Of a stretch of DNA of 9,613 nt, positions 1 through 5,873 are shown one piece after another. The notes under the pieces were generated by a model. The model worked only from the letters and a program-made list of their open reading frames with translations. It was not told where the DNA came from and did no database searches. Made by a program: the position numbers and the translations under genes. The DNA comes from Candidatus Gastranaerophilales bacterium (GTDB lineage: Bacteria > Cyanobacteriota > Vampirovibrionia > Gastranaerophilales > Gastranaerophilaceae), in NCBI GenBank assembly GCA_900752845.1, contig CAADWU010000001.1:1-9613 (forward strand). Direction: 5' to 3'. Numbering within the stretch: position 1 is the first letter of the stretch; the number at the start of each line of letters is the position of its first letter.

Positions 1-180
1 ATTTTTTATTGTTTCATAATCAAGTGCATCTAAATCTGATTTTTTGTATTTCGGCTCAATAAGATTATTTGTAATTATATCTTTAAAAACTCTTAAATAC
101 TTAGTTTCAGTGTCTTTAAATCTTGTAAGTCTGTCTATTGATATTATCAGTTGTTCTTTTGTCAGCGGTTTAATTTTCAA
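1..180 (-). CDS. Unrecognised protein, N-terminal 60 residues (runs off left edge)
   Basis: An open minus-strand frame starts at a TTG (180-178) and stays open for 60 codons to the window edge. It reads LKIKPLTKEQLIISIDRL at the start and is rich in Lys, Leu, Ile and Asp. It looks like a soluble, mainly helical protein with no signal peptide or membrane segment in the visible part. TTG is chosen because an in-frame TAG lies shortly upstream and no ATG or GTG intervenes. A Shine-Dalgarno-like AGGGA sits about 10 bases before it (about 190-195). Two overlapping TATAAT boxes on the minus strand (221-211) could start its transcript. I do not recognise the family, and its function cannot be stated. 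The smooth codon pattern and RBS make it a probable gene. Confidence 0.6.
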   Translation of the reverse strand, partial: MKIKPLTKEQLIISIDRLTRFKDTETKYLRVFKDIITNNLIEPKYKKSDLDALDYETIKN

Positions 181-210
181 TATACTTAATCCCTATTGTA
201 ACATTTATTA

Positions 211-221
211 ATTATATTATA
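211..221 (-). promoter_or_regulatory. Candidate -10 boxes for the leftmost minus-strand gene
   Basis: Two overlapping TATAAT hexamers read on the minus strand at 221-216 and 216-211. Either would start a transcript roughly 25 bases before the TTG start at 180, leaving room for the AGGGA ribosome site. I see no convincing -35 box, and AT-rich sequence gives such hexamers by chance. Confidence 0.35.
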
Positions 222-239
222 CAGAATATGGCAATTTTT

Positions 240-274
240 TTTATGTTTATTTTTTTACTATAATAGTAGTGGAG
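240..274 (+). promoter_or_regulatory. Promoter and ribosome site of the peptidase-like gene
   Basis: A perfect TATAAT (259-264) sits 17 bases before the GTG start, with GGAG (271-274) spaced 7 bases from it. A start point 6-7 bases after the -10 box would place the transcript 5' end almost on the GGAG, so the leader would be only about 11 bases. The blocks TTTATGTT (240-247) and TAATAGTAGT (261-270) recur upstream of the neighbouring nucleotidase gene (1728-1735 and 1739-1748). Confidence 0.5.
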
Positions 275-281
275 TGGAATT

Positions 282-1688
282 GTGTATTCGGTAAATTTAA
301 CTAATCAGCAATATAATAATTATAACACACCTAAATCGGTAAAGGCTACAAAGGTTGAAAGCAGTTCATCGGTTCAGGCAAAACATACTTCATTTACTTC
401 TAATCCTATTATGACACAAATTCCGTTTAATCCGTCTTTAACAGCTTCAAGACTTAGAACTGAGCTGTCTTCCAAGGATGAAAAAAATAAGTATAATACG
501 TTAACAAAAATTGCAGACAGAGATACAAAAAAACATCTTAATGTTTTGTTAAAAACAGGAATTCTGCTAAATGCCGATTCAAATGATAATTCCACAACTC
601 TTGATAATTTGTATAAAATAGCGACAACACAGCGTGCTATGGGCTTAAATAACGGTGTTTTACTGAAAGAGACAGTTGCTACGATAATCGATCCTCATAC
701 TATTACTCAGCAATTCGGCAACATCCCTCCTCAATATGCAGACAAAGTTGCTTCTATTGCAAAAGAGCATGCTTCTGAGGTTAATGTGGAACATTCAGGT
801 ACATGTGTTGCATCCAGTATTGAATTTAATCTGGCTCAAAAACATCCTGCCGAATTTGCAAGATTTGCTGAAGGGTTAAGCTCTCCGAATATGGCTGTAA
901 ATAAGACTATCAAGTTAAATAACCTTGCTGATAATACACTTGATGCTATATGGTTATTGAACGCTTTTGAAATACCTTATGAAGCAAAAGATTTTGATAG
1001 GGCAAAACTGACATTTGCACCTGATAAAAACGCAATAATAAGAGCTCATATTCAAACTGTTGATAAAGACAAACTCGAACGTTCTTCTCTGGATGTGTTA
1101 ATGCAGTCAACATTTATGCAGGTTGGTTCACAACAGTCTTATGATTCATTAACAGATAAGCGTGCAGGTAAATTTAACCAAAATGATAAAGGTTTGATAG
1201 AATTTGAAAAAACATTTACGGAATCTGTAGTTGAAGATAAAAATAAAATTTCCGTCACATACCAGACAGTGGATGAAAACGCAAGACTTACAGGCTATGA
1301 AACAGATTTCAATACAATGAAAAAACAAATTACCGATGCATTGAACCTTGGTGAAAACGTAATTATCGGATATACGCAGGTTGATAACAACAACACAATT
1401 ATTAACGGTCACGAAATTACAATAATTGGTGTTAAGCACGACAAAAACGGAAAGTTAATCTTTATATGTAATGATACTGATGACAATGTTTCAAAGCCTA
1501 TAGAGTACTCTGAAGATTATTTATTACCGAAAATCCACCATGCTGCATTACCTCAATCAGTAGTTGCAAATGATGTAAACCTTGTAGAAAACTGGGTTGA
1601 AGGTTTGAAAACGTATAAGGAATTAAAGAAACAAGCTCAAATTAAGCCGCAAGAAGCGGTTCAATACCAAAATCAACAAGCAGCTTAA
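282..1688 (+). CDS. Putative papain-like cysteine peptidase, unnamed, no Sec signal
   Basis: This 468-residue protein matches no family I can name. Residues 1-45 are rich in Ser, Thr, Asn, Gln and Tyr, look disordered, and form no Sec signal peptide. Residues 60-165 look helical (DRDTKKHLNVLLKTG, LDNLYKIATT). The rest resembles a papain fold: SGTCVASSIEF puts Cys175 at the start of a helix, NVIIGYTQVD is a plausible strand, NGHEITIIGVKHDKNG gives His377, and FICNDTDDN gives Asn397/Asp398. This Cys-His-Asn/Asp order suits C1/C39-like peptidases or related transferases. The usual oxyanion Gln before the Cys is not obvious, and about 200 residues separate Cys and His, so catalysis is inferred. 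The GTG start is supported by GGAG seven bases upstream, with no better in-frame start nearby. A terminator overlaps the 3' end, so it is probably monocistronic. Confidence 0.55.
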   Translation: MYSVNLTNQQYNNYNTPKSVKATKVESSSSVQAKHTSFTSNPIMTQIPFNPSLTASRLRTELSSKDEKNKYNTLTKIADRDTKKHLNVLLKTGILLNADSNDNSTTLDNLYKIATTQRAMGLNNGVLLKETVATIIDPHTITQQFGNIPPQYADKVASIAKEHASEVNVEHSGTCVASSIEFNLAQKHPAEFARFAEGLSSPNMAVNKTIKLNNLADNTLDAIWLLNAFEIPYEAKDFDRAKLTFAPDKNAIIRAHIQTVDKDKLERSSLDVLMQSTFMQVGSQQSYDSLTDKRAGKFNQNDKGLIEFEKTFTESVVEDKNKISVTYQTVDENARLTGYETDFNTMKKQITDALNLGENVIIGYTQVDNNNTIINGHEITIIGVKHDKNGKLIFICNDTDDNVSKPIEYSEDYLLPKIHHAALPQSVVANDVNLVENWVEGLKTYKELKKQAQIKPQEAVQYQNQQAA

Positions 1689-1714
1689 TGTTCTTTAACA
1701 TTGAGCTCTTTTTT
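1682..1714 (+). terminator. Rho-independent terminator overlapping the end of the peptidase-like gene
   Basis: AGCTTAATGTT (1682-1692) pairs with AACATTGAGCT (1697-1707) around a CTTT loop. This gives an 11-bp stem with one G-U wobble, followed by C and six T (1708-1714). The left arm includes the last sense codons and the TAA stop of the preceding gene. It should separate that gene from the downstream nucleotidase gene. Confidence 0.8.
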
Positions 1715-1727
1715 AGCAAAAAAAATC

Positions 1728-1759
1728 TTTATGTTATTTAATAGTAGTAATAGAAGGTG
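1728..1759 (+). promoter_or_regulatory. Candidate promoter and ribosome site of the nucleotidase gene
   Basis: Downstream of the terminator, TG-T-TATTTA (1732-1740) or TTTAAT (1737-1742) could act as a -10 element. AAGGTG (1754-1759) is a good ribosome site 8 bases before ATG 1768. TTTATGTT and TAATAGTAGT repeat the blocks upstream of the preceding gene with a gap of 3 instead of 13 bases. The -10 match is weaker than at other genes here. Confidence 0.4.
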
Positions 1760-1767
1760 AAAAAAAT

Positions 1768-3414
1768 ATGAATTTAACTATAAACGGGTTACCTAAAGTT
1801 TCATTTAAGGCAGCAACGGCAGCATACACACAGCCGTCACAGCCGATGCCTCAGGCAAAAGAGGATACATTTGAAAAATCTGATAAAACGCAGAGTAAAG
1901 CTCCAGAATACTCTAAATCTTCCGTGACATCAGCTCCCAAATATTCAGCCCCTGATTATACGACGACAAGTATATTTTATGTGGCTGACTTGCACGGAAA
2001 AATGACTAATATGGAAAGAATTTGTGAAATGGCAAGGTTATTTGATGCAAACAGCAACGCAACCGCAAAGCTAAAACTTTCTTCAGGCGATATTCTGCTG
2101 GGCTCAAATCCGATGACAAATAAAGTTGCCAGTCATTTCTTAAATTGGATTGGTGTCACAAATAACGGGCTTGGAAATCATGAATTGGATGCAACTCCGG
2201 CAGCTCTTGCAGAATCTTTAAAGGATGCAAACTATAATCTTCTGGCTGCAAATGTAACTGTTAAGCCTGACAGCCCGATGGCGGGAAAAATTAAAAAATC
2301 TGTTATAGAGGAACATAACGGTAAAAAATTCGGTATAATAGGAACAGCTCCTTCTGATGCACTGGAAAGAGTTGGAACTAGAGAATCGCTCGAAGATATA
2401 AAAATTGATGATATTGATACTACGATTAAAAAAGTTCAGGAAGAAATAAAAAATTTAAAAGCACAGAAAATAAATATTATAGTGGTAACTTCGCATCTTG
2501 GAAAAGATGCAGATAAACGTTTGGCACAGGAAACAGACGGTATTGATATTATTTTGGGTGCTCACACACATGATTTATATAAAGGAGTAAAAGAAGGTGA
2601 AAACCTTTTATACTCAAAATCAGGCGAACCGGTTGTCCTTACGCAAATCGGTAAAGACGGCGAATATGTCGGTGTTTTAAACGCAGTATTTAACAAAGAC
2701 GGTATATTGACAAAAGTTCAAAATAATGTAATGAGAACAGGTTCATTTACGAGGAAGTTACCTTTTAAAACAGCAGTAGAATCAATAATAGGTAAACCGG
2801 AAGTTCTCGGAACTATAAAATCAGCACCTCCTTCTCCAAAAGACAGACTGATTGCAAATAATCCTCACGGTAACATAATTGTTGATGCAATGAAAAATGA
2901 ACTTGGAACAGATATTGCAATATTGAATGCAGGCAACTTGCGTGGTTTCTTTGCAGAAGGTGAAGTTGACTCAAGAAGAATTAACGACGTAACACCTTTT
3001 GAAGATAAAATGATGATATGTAATTTGTCTGAAAAACAAATAGTGGATGCATTGAAAGTCGGTGCAAAATCTTTTGTTAATCCTGGGCATAAACCGGGTA
3101 TTCTTTTAGTTTCAGGACTACAGTATACGGTAACCGATAAAGGACAGCTTTTGGATTTGGCATACATTGACAAACAAGGTAACAAAGTTCCTATTGATAT
3201 AAATAATCCGAGCACAACAAAAAAATTCAGTGTAGCTTGTGACGACTTCTTTGCATACGGTGGAGATGATTATCTGCCGGTTAACCAAAATCCGGATTAT
3301 GTTGTGAAAAAATTTGATGTTGATAAAAATGTTTATACAGCAAATTATATTAGAAATCACAACGGACCAATAGAGATTAAAGAAGACGACAGAATAAAGA
3401 TTGTTAAATCTTAG
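1768..3414 (+). CDS. UshA-type metallophosphatase / 5'-nucleotidase without signal peptide
   Basis: This 548-residue protein has the two-domain layout of bifunctional UDP-sugar hydrolase/5'-nucleotidases, which remove phosphate from nucleotides. The N-terminal calcineurin-like domain (about 68-325) keeps the metal-site signature: ADLHG (Asp74, His76), SGD (Asp108), GNHELD (Asn137, His138, Asp141), SHLG (His243) and GAHTH (His266, His268). The C-terminal nucleotide-binding domain (about 345-530) shows ILNAGNLR, TPFEDK with Phe411, and DDFFAYGGDDY, the segment whose Phe usually stacks on the base. UshA relatives are normally exported, yet the N-terminus here is MNLTINGLPKVSFKAATAAY followed by a Pro/Ser/Thr/Lys-rich linker to about residue 65, with no Sec signal or lipobox. 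Export, if any, would use another route. The ATG has a good AAGGTG site. The stop overlaps the opposing sigma-factor gene. Exact substrate is unknown. Confidence 0.88.
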   Translation: MNLTINGLPKVSFKAATAAYTQPSQPMPQAKEDTFEKSDKTQSKAPEYSKSSVTSAPKYSAPDYTTTSIFYVADLHGKMTNMERICEMARLFDANSNATAKLKLSSGDILLGSNPMTNKVASHFLNWIGVTNNGLGNHELDATPAALAESLKDANYNLLAANVTVKPDSPMAGKIKKSVIEEHNGKKFGIIGTAPSDALERVGTRESLEDIKIDDIDTTIKKVQEEIKNLKAQKINIIVVTSHLGKDADKRLAQETDGIDIILGAHTHDLYKGVKEGENLLYSKSGEPVVLTQIGKDGEYVGVLNAVFNKDGILTKVQNNVMRTGSFTRKLPFKTAVESIIGKPEVLGTIKSAPPSPKDRLIANNPHGNIIVDAMKNELGTDIAILNAGNLRGFFAEGEVDSRRINDVTPFEDKMMICNLSEKQIVDALKVGAKSFVNPGHKPGILLVSGLQYTVTDKGQLLDLAYIDKQGNKVPIDINNPSTTKKFSVACDDFFAYGGDDYLPVNQNPDYVVKKFDVDKNVYTANYIRNHNGPIEIKEDDRIKIVKS

Positions 3415-4073
3415 TAGCCGTAAAGCTCTTTTGAGTTCAAATATTCTTTAACAGTGTTCAAAGATGCCTGTACTATACGGGTTACACGTGAAGATGAAAG
3501 ACCTACCTGTTTTGCAATGTCTTTCACCTGCATGTTTCTGTAAAATCTGTACTCAACAACTGTTCTTTCTTTTGCAGGAAGTTTTGCAATGGCTTCTCTA
3601 ATCATTCTGCCCATTTCTGAAATTTCTGCACTTTCATCAGGCATGGCGTGATTATCTTTTAAGAAATCAAATGGTGAGTCATTGTCGCTTGCAGCAGCAG
3701 CTAATCCGTCAATGGAAAGCACTGTTTCGTAAATCGCTTCACGAACTTTTGCTTTTTTCATGTCCATTCCGTCAACAGCTTCTTCTTCTTCGTATTCTTC
3801 ATCTGCTTTATGTTTTAAAGAGTACCATTTATATCTTATTCTTAACTCGTTTCTTATTGCCCAGCGTACTGCCGTTGCAATATATGCAGCATTATATCTC
3901 TCGAGCTGCTCGGGAGTTTTATTCTCAATAAGTACCTGAATTGCAATAATTCCGATTGAAACAAGTTCTTCGTATTCTACCATGTGAGATGGAATACGTC
4001 TTTGTTCAACTTTAGCAACTTTTTGTACTATTTCTAAATATTCTTTTATCTTACTTTTGTTTTGCATAATCAT
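3411..4073 (-). CDS. FliA/SigF-like sigma-70 family RNA polymerase sigma factor
   Basis: This 220-residue alternative sigma factor directs RNA polymerase to a chosen set of promoters. Region 2 covers about residues 31-83 (YEELVSIGIIAIQ, then AAYIATAVRWAIRNELR, which includes the -10 recognition helix). Region 4 covers about 158-213 (AIAKLPAKERTVVEYRF, then the helix-turn-helix VKDIAKQVGLSSSRVTRI), closest to the FliA/SigF/WhiG style (compare GVSESRVSQI). The linker is acidic (DEEYEEEEAVD, about 91-101) and region 3 is hard to see. It follows flhB by 28 bases on the same strand, which supports a flagellar or type III role without proving it. Starts at 4073 (MIMQNK) and 4067 (MQNK) are both possible, and each has TATAAT exactly 7 bases upstream. 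No Shine-Dalgarno is visible. Its TAA overlaps the stop of the opposing nucleotidase gene. Confidence 0.85.
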   Translation of the reverse strand: MIMQNKSKIKEYLEIVQKVAKVEQRRIPSHMVEYEELVSIGIIAIQVLIENKTPEQLERYNAAYIATAVRWAIRNELRIRYKWYSLKHKADEEYEEEEAVDGMDMKKAKVREAIYETVLSIDGLAAAASDNDSPFDFLKDNHAMPDESAEISEMGRMIREAIAKLPAKERTVVEYRFYRNMQVKDIAKQVGLSSSRVTRIVQASLNTVKEYLNSKELYGY

Positions 4074-4074
4074 G

Positions 4075-4092
4075 ATTATAATTATAATAGCA
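4075..4092 (-). promoter_or_regulatory. Tandem -10 boxes at the sigma-factor start
   Basis: On the minus strand TATAATTATAAT (4086-4075) holds two adjoining -10 hexamers. The first ends 7 bases before ATG 4073, the second 7 bases before ATG 4067. An extended version TGCTATTAT (4092-4084) overlaps them. Both TATAAT placements predict leaderless or near-leaderless transcripts, which agrees with the absent ribosome site. Confidence 0.5.
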
Positions 4093-4101
4093 TAGAACTT
4101 A

Positions 4102-5175
4102 TTAAATTCTACCTTTATTTGTTGTATTTTTCAAGTTGTATACAAAAAGCAAAATTTCGGCTATGGCTTTGTACAGCTCCGGCGGAATTTGCTGGTTCAG
4201 GTCAACCATTTTGTATAAAGCTCGGGCTACGGGAGCATTTTCAATTACGGGAATGTTGTGTTCACGAGCTATTTTAATAATTTTTTTTGCAATAAGTTCG
4301 GTACCTTTTGCAATAAGCATTGGTGATGCCATTTCTTCTGCTTTATATTTTAATGCGCATGCTATGTGTGTAGGGTTTGTTACAATAAAATCCGCATCAG
4401 GTACAGAATCCATCATGCCTTTTTGAAGCATTTGCATACGGCGTTGTCTTAGAGCTGCTTTTACATTAGGATCGCCTTCCGTGTTTTTGTATTCGTCTTT
4501 AATTTCTTTGAAAGACATTTTCTGATCTTTTAAAAACTTCCATTTAGTAACACCGTAGTCGGCAGCTGAAATTACAAGAAAGGCAATGCAGGCTTTAAAA
4601 ATAAAGTCAGTAATCAGTTTACCGAATTCTATCATTACAGCAAAGTTATTATCGATTGCTGCAAGCATCAGAATGCTTTCAATATGCTGCATATAAACGC
4701 TGTAGCCAATAAAACCCAGCAAAACTACTTTTACGATGTTTTTAAAAAGTTCGAAAAGGGTTTTGACAGACATAATATTTTTAAAATATTTTGTGGGATT
4801 TAATTTATCCAGTTTAGGCATTAAAGGTGCTGTTGCAACAAGTGGGCCTACTTGAATAAAATCTGCCATAATTGCGACAAACCAGGCTACAAAAAGTATA
4901 GGTGCGATAATTAAAGCAGCACATTTTATTGTAACTGTCATTATGTATGTTGTACCCACCTGCGAGAGGTGTGCATTAGGTATCTGCTCATAAAGAAGTG
5001 TATAAAGTTGTATTATTTGATCCCATACAAAAGGTGCAAGTCCGAAGATTACTGAGAATAATATAAGCAATGAAATAGCTGTTGAAAAATCTTTTGATTT
5101 TACAACCTGACCTTCTTTTCTTGCCTGCTCGAGTTTTCTCGGTGTGGCATCAAACTGCTTGTCTTCATCACCCAT
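4102..5175 (-). CDS. flhB: FlhB-family flagellar / type III export switch protein
   Basis: FlhB sits in the inner-membrane export gate of the flagellar (or related type III) secretion apparatus and switches substrate class after cutting itself. At 357 residues it has family-typical length. The N-terminus DATPRKLEQARKEGQVVKS is diagnostic. Four membrane segments lie near 33-52, 76-107, 140-165 and 185-208. The linker KDEYKNTEGDPNVK precedes the cytoplasmic domain, which keeps the autocleavage site NPTH at 267-270 (cut between Asn and Pro). The conserved tail has APVARALY and IPPELYKAIAEI. No flhA, fliR or other export gene is in the window, so this gene stands apart from a main cluster. It follows deoC by 32 bases. 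ATG 5175 has AAAGGA (5188-5183) 7 bases upstream. A YscU-type injectisome member is possible, but FlhB fits better. Confidence 0.93.
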   Translation of the reverse strand: MGDEDKQFDATPRKLEQARKEGQVVKSKDFSTAISLLILFSVIFGLAPFVWDQIIQLYTLLYEQIPNAHLSQVGTTYIMTVTIKCAALIIAPILFVAWFVAIMADFIQVGPLVATAPLMPKLDKLNPTKYFKNIMSVKTLFELFKNIVKVVLLGFIGYSVYMQHIESILMLAAIDNNFAVMIEFGKLITDFIFKACIAFLVISAADYGVTKWKFLKDQKMSFKEIKDEYKNTEGDPNVKAALRQRRMQMLQKGMMDSVPDADFIVTNPTHIACALKYKAEEMASPMLIAKGTELIAKKIIKIAREHNIPVIENAPVARALYKMVDLNQQIPPELYKAIAEILLFVYNLKNTTNKGRI

Positions 5176-5182
5176 ATGCTAT

Positions 5183-5204
5183 TCCTTTAATGAATATTAT
5201 AGCA
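5183..5204 (-). promoter_or_regulatory. Extended -10 promoter and ribosome site of flhB
   Basis: On the minus strand TGCTATAAT (5204-5196) is an extended -10 element, partly inside the 32-base gap after the deoC stop. Initiation near 5189 would give a leader of about 14 bases containing AAAGGA (5188-5183). flhB and the sigma gene may thus be transcribed independently of metF and deoC. Confidence 0.5.
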
Positions 5205-5207
5205 TGG

Positions 5208-5861
5208 TCAAGAATTTATTATTTTTACACCGGAACTTGTTCCTAATCTTTCAGCACCTGCTTCAAGCATTTTAATTGCGGTTTCTTTATCTCTGATGCC
5301 TCCTGAGGCTTTTACTTTTAATCCGTAAGGCGAGACTGTTTCATACATAAGTTTAACATCTTCTGCCTTTGCTCCGACACCGCCTTTTACAAAACCTGTT
5401 GAAGTTTTTACGAAATCTGCTTTTGCTTCTATACATAATTCACATGCTTTTTTTATTTCGTCTTTTTCAAGCAAATCTGTTTCTAAGATTACTTTTAAAG
5501 GTTTGTCTTTGCAGGCAGCTTTAACTGTTTTTATATCATTGAGAATAAAGTCATAGTCTTTATCTTTTAATTTAGAAACGTTAATTACCATATCGACTTC
5601 ATCAGCTCCGTCTTCAATTGCTTTGGCTGTTTCAAATGCTTTGACATCGCTTCTGCTTGCACCGAGAGGAAAGCCTATAACAGTAACTGTTTTTACTTCA
5701 CTGCCTTTCAAGTTTTCTTTTGCAAGACTTACATATAAAGGGTTTACGCATACGCCTAAAAAATTATTTTCTTTTGCTTCTTCAAAAAGTTTTATGAATT
5801 CTTCTTTTTTTGCATCTTGTTTTAAAAGTGTGTGTTCAATATGTTGGTTTAAGTTTTCCAT
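5208..5861 (-). CDS. deoC: Deoxyribose-phosphate aldolase
   Basis: DERA cleaves 2-deoxy-D-ribose 5-phosphate to acetaldehyde and glyceraldehyde 3-phosphate, the last step of deoxynucleoside breakdown in the cytoplasm. The 217 residues match the short bacterial form. Visible signatures are IEHTLLK (8-14), VCVNPLYV, TVIGFPLGAS, ADEVDMVIN with the acid Asp90, KVILETDLL, FVKTSTGF with the Schiff-base Lys152, LKVKASGGIR with the second active-site Lys184, and LGTSSGVKI at the end. All key residues are present. It begins 9 bases after the metF stop with a very strong site, AAGGGGGA, which overlaps that stop codon, so it is translationally coupled to metF. Pairing with metF has no obvious biochemical reason. 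A link to the nearby nucleotidase through nucleoside catabolism is possible but inferred. Confidence 0.95.
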   Translation of the reverse strand: MENLNQHIEHTLLKQDAKKEEFIKLFEEAKENNFLGVCVNPLYVSLAKENLKGSEVKTVTVIGFPLGASRSDVKAFETAKAIEDGADEVDMVINVSKLKDKDYDFILNDIKTVKAACKDKPLKVILETDLLEKDEIKKACELCIEAKADFVKTSTGFVKGGVGAKAEDVKLMYETVSPYGLKVKASGGIRDKETAIKMLEAGAERLGTSSGVKIINS

Positions 5862-5865
5862 TTTT

Positions 5866-5873
5866 CCCCCTTA
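5866..5873 (-). promoter_or_regulatory. Strong ribosome site of deoC overlapping the metF stop
   Basis: TAAGGGGG on the minus strand contains the metF TAA stop (5873-5871) and a G-rich Shine-Dalgarno directly joined to it, 4 bases before ATG with its A's included. This layout favours re-initiation by ribosomes ending metF and fixes the deoC start at 5861. Confidence 0.65.

Noticed and set aside
1149..1439. Minus-strand open frame inside the peptidase-like gene
   Set aside because: Product is rich in Cys, Phe and Asn with no motif or ribosome site, as expected of an antisense shadow in AT-rich coding DNA.
3118..3360. Minus-strand open frame inside the nucleotidase gene
   Set aside because: It is a shadow: the plus-strand frame encodes a conserved domain with recognisable motifs, while the opposite product is Ile/Cys-rich with no family features.
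3419..3440. Possible terminator hairpin after the nucleotidase stop (AGCTC-TTTT-GAGTT)
   Set aside because: Only about 5 weak pairs including a wobble, and no T-run follows. It lies inside the sigma-factor coding sequence.
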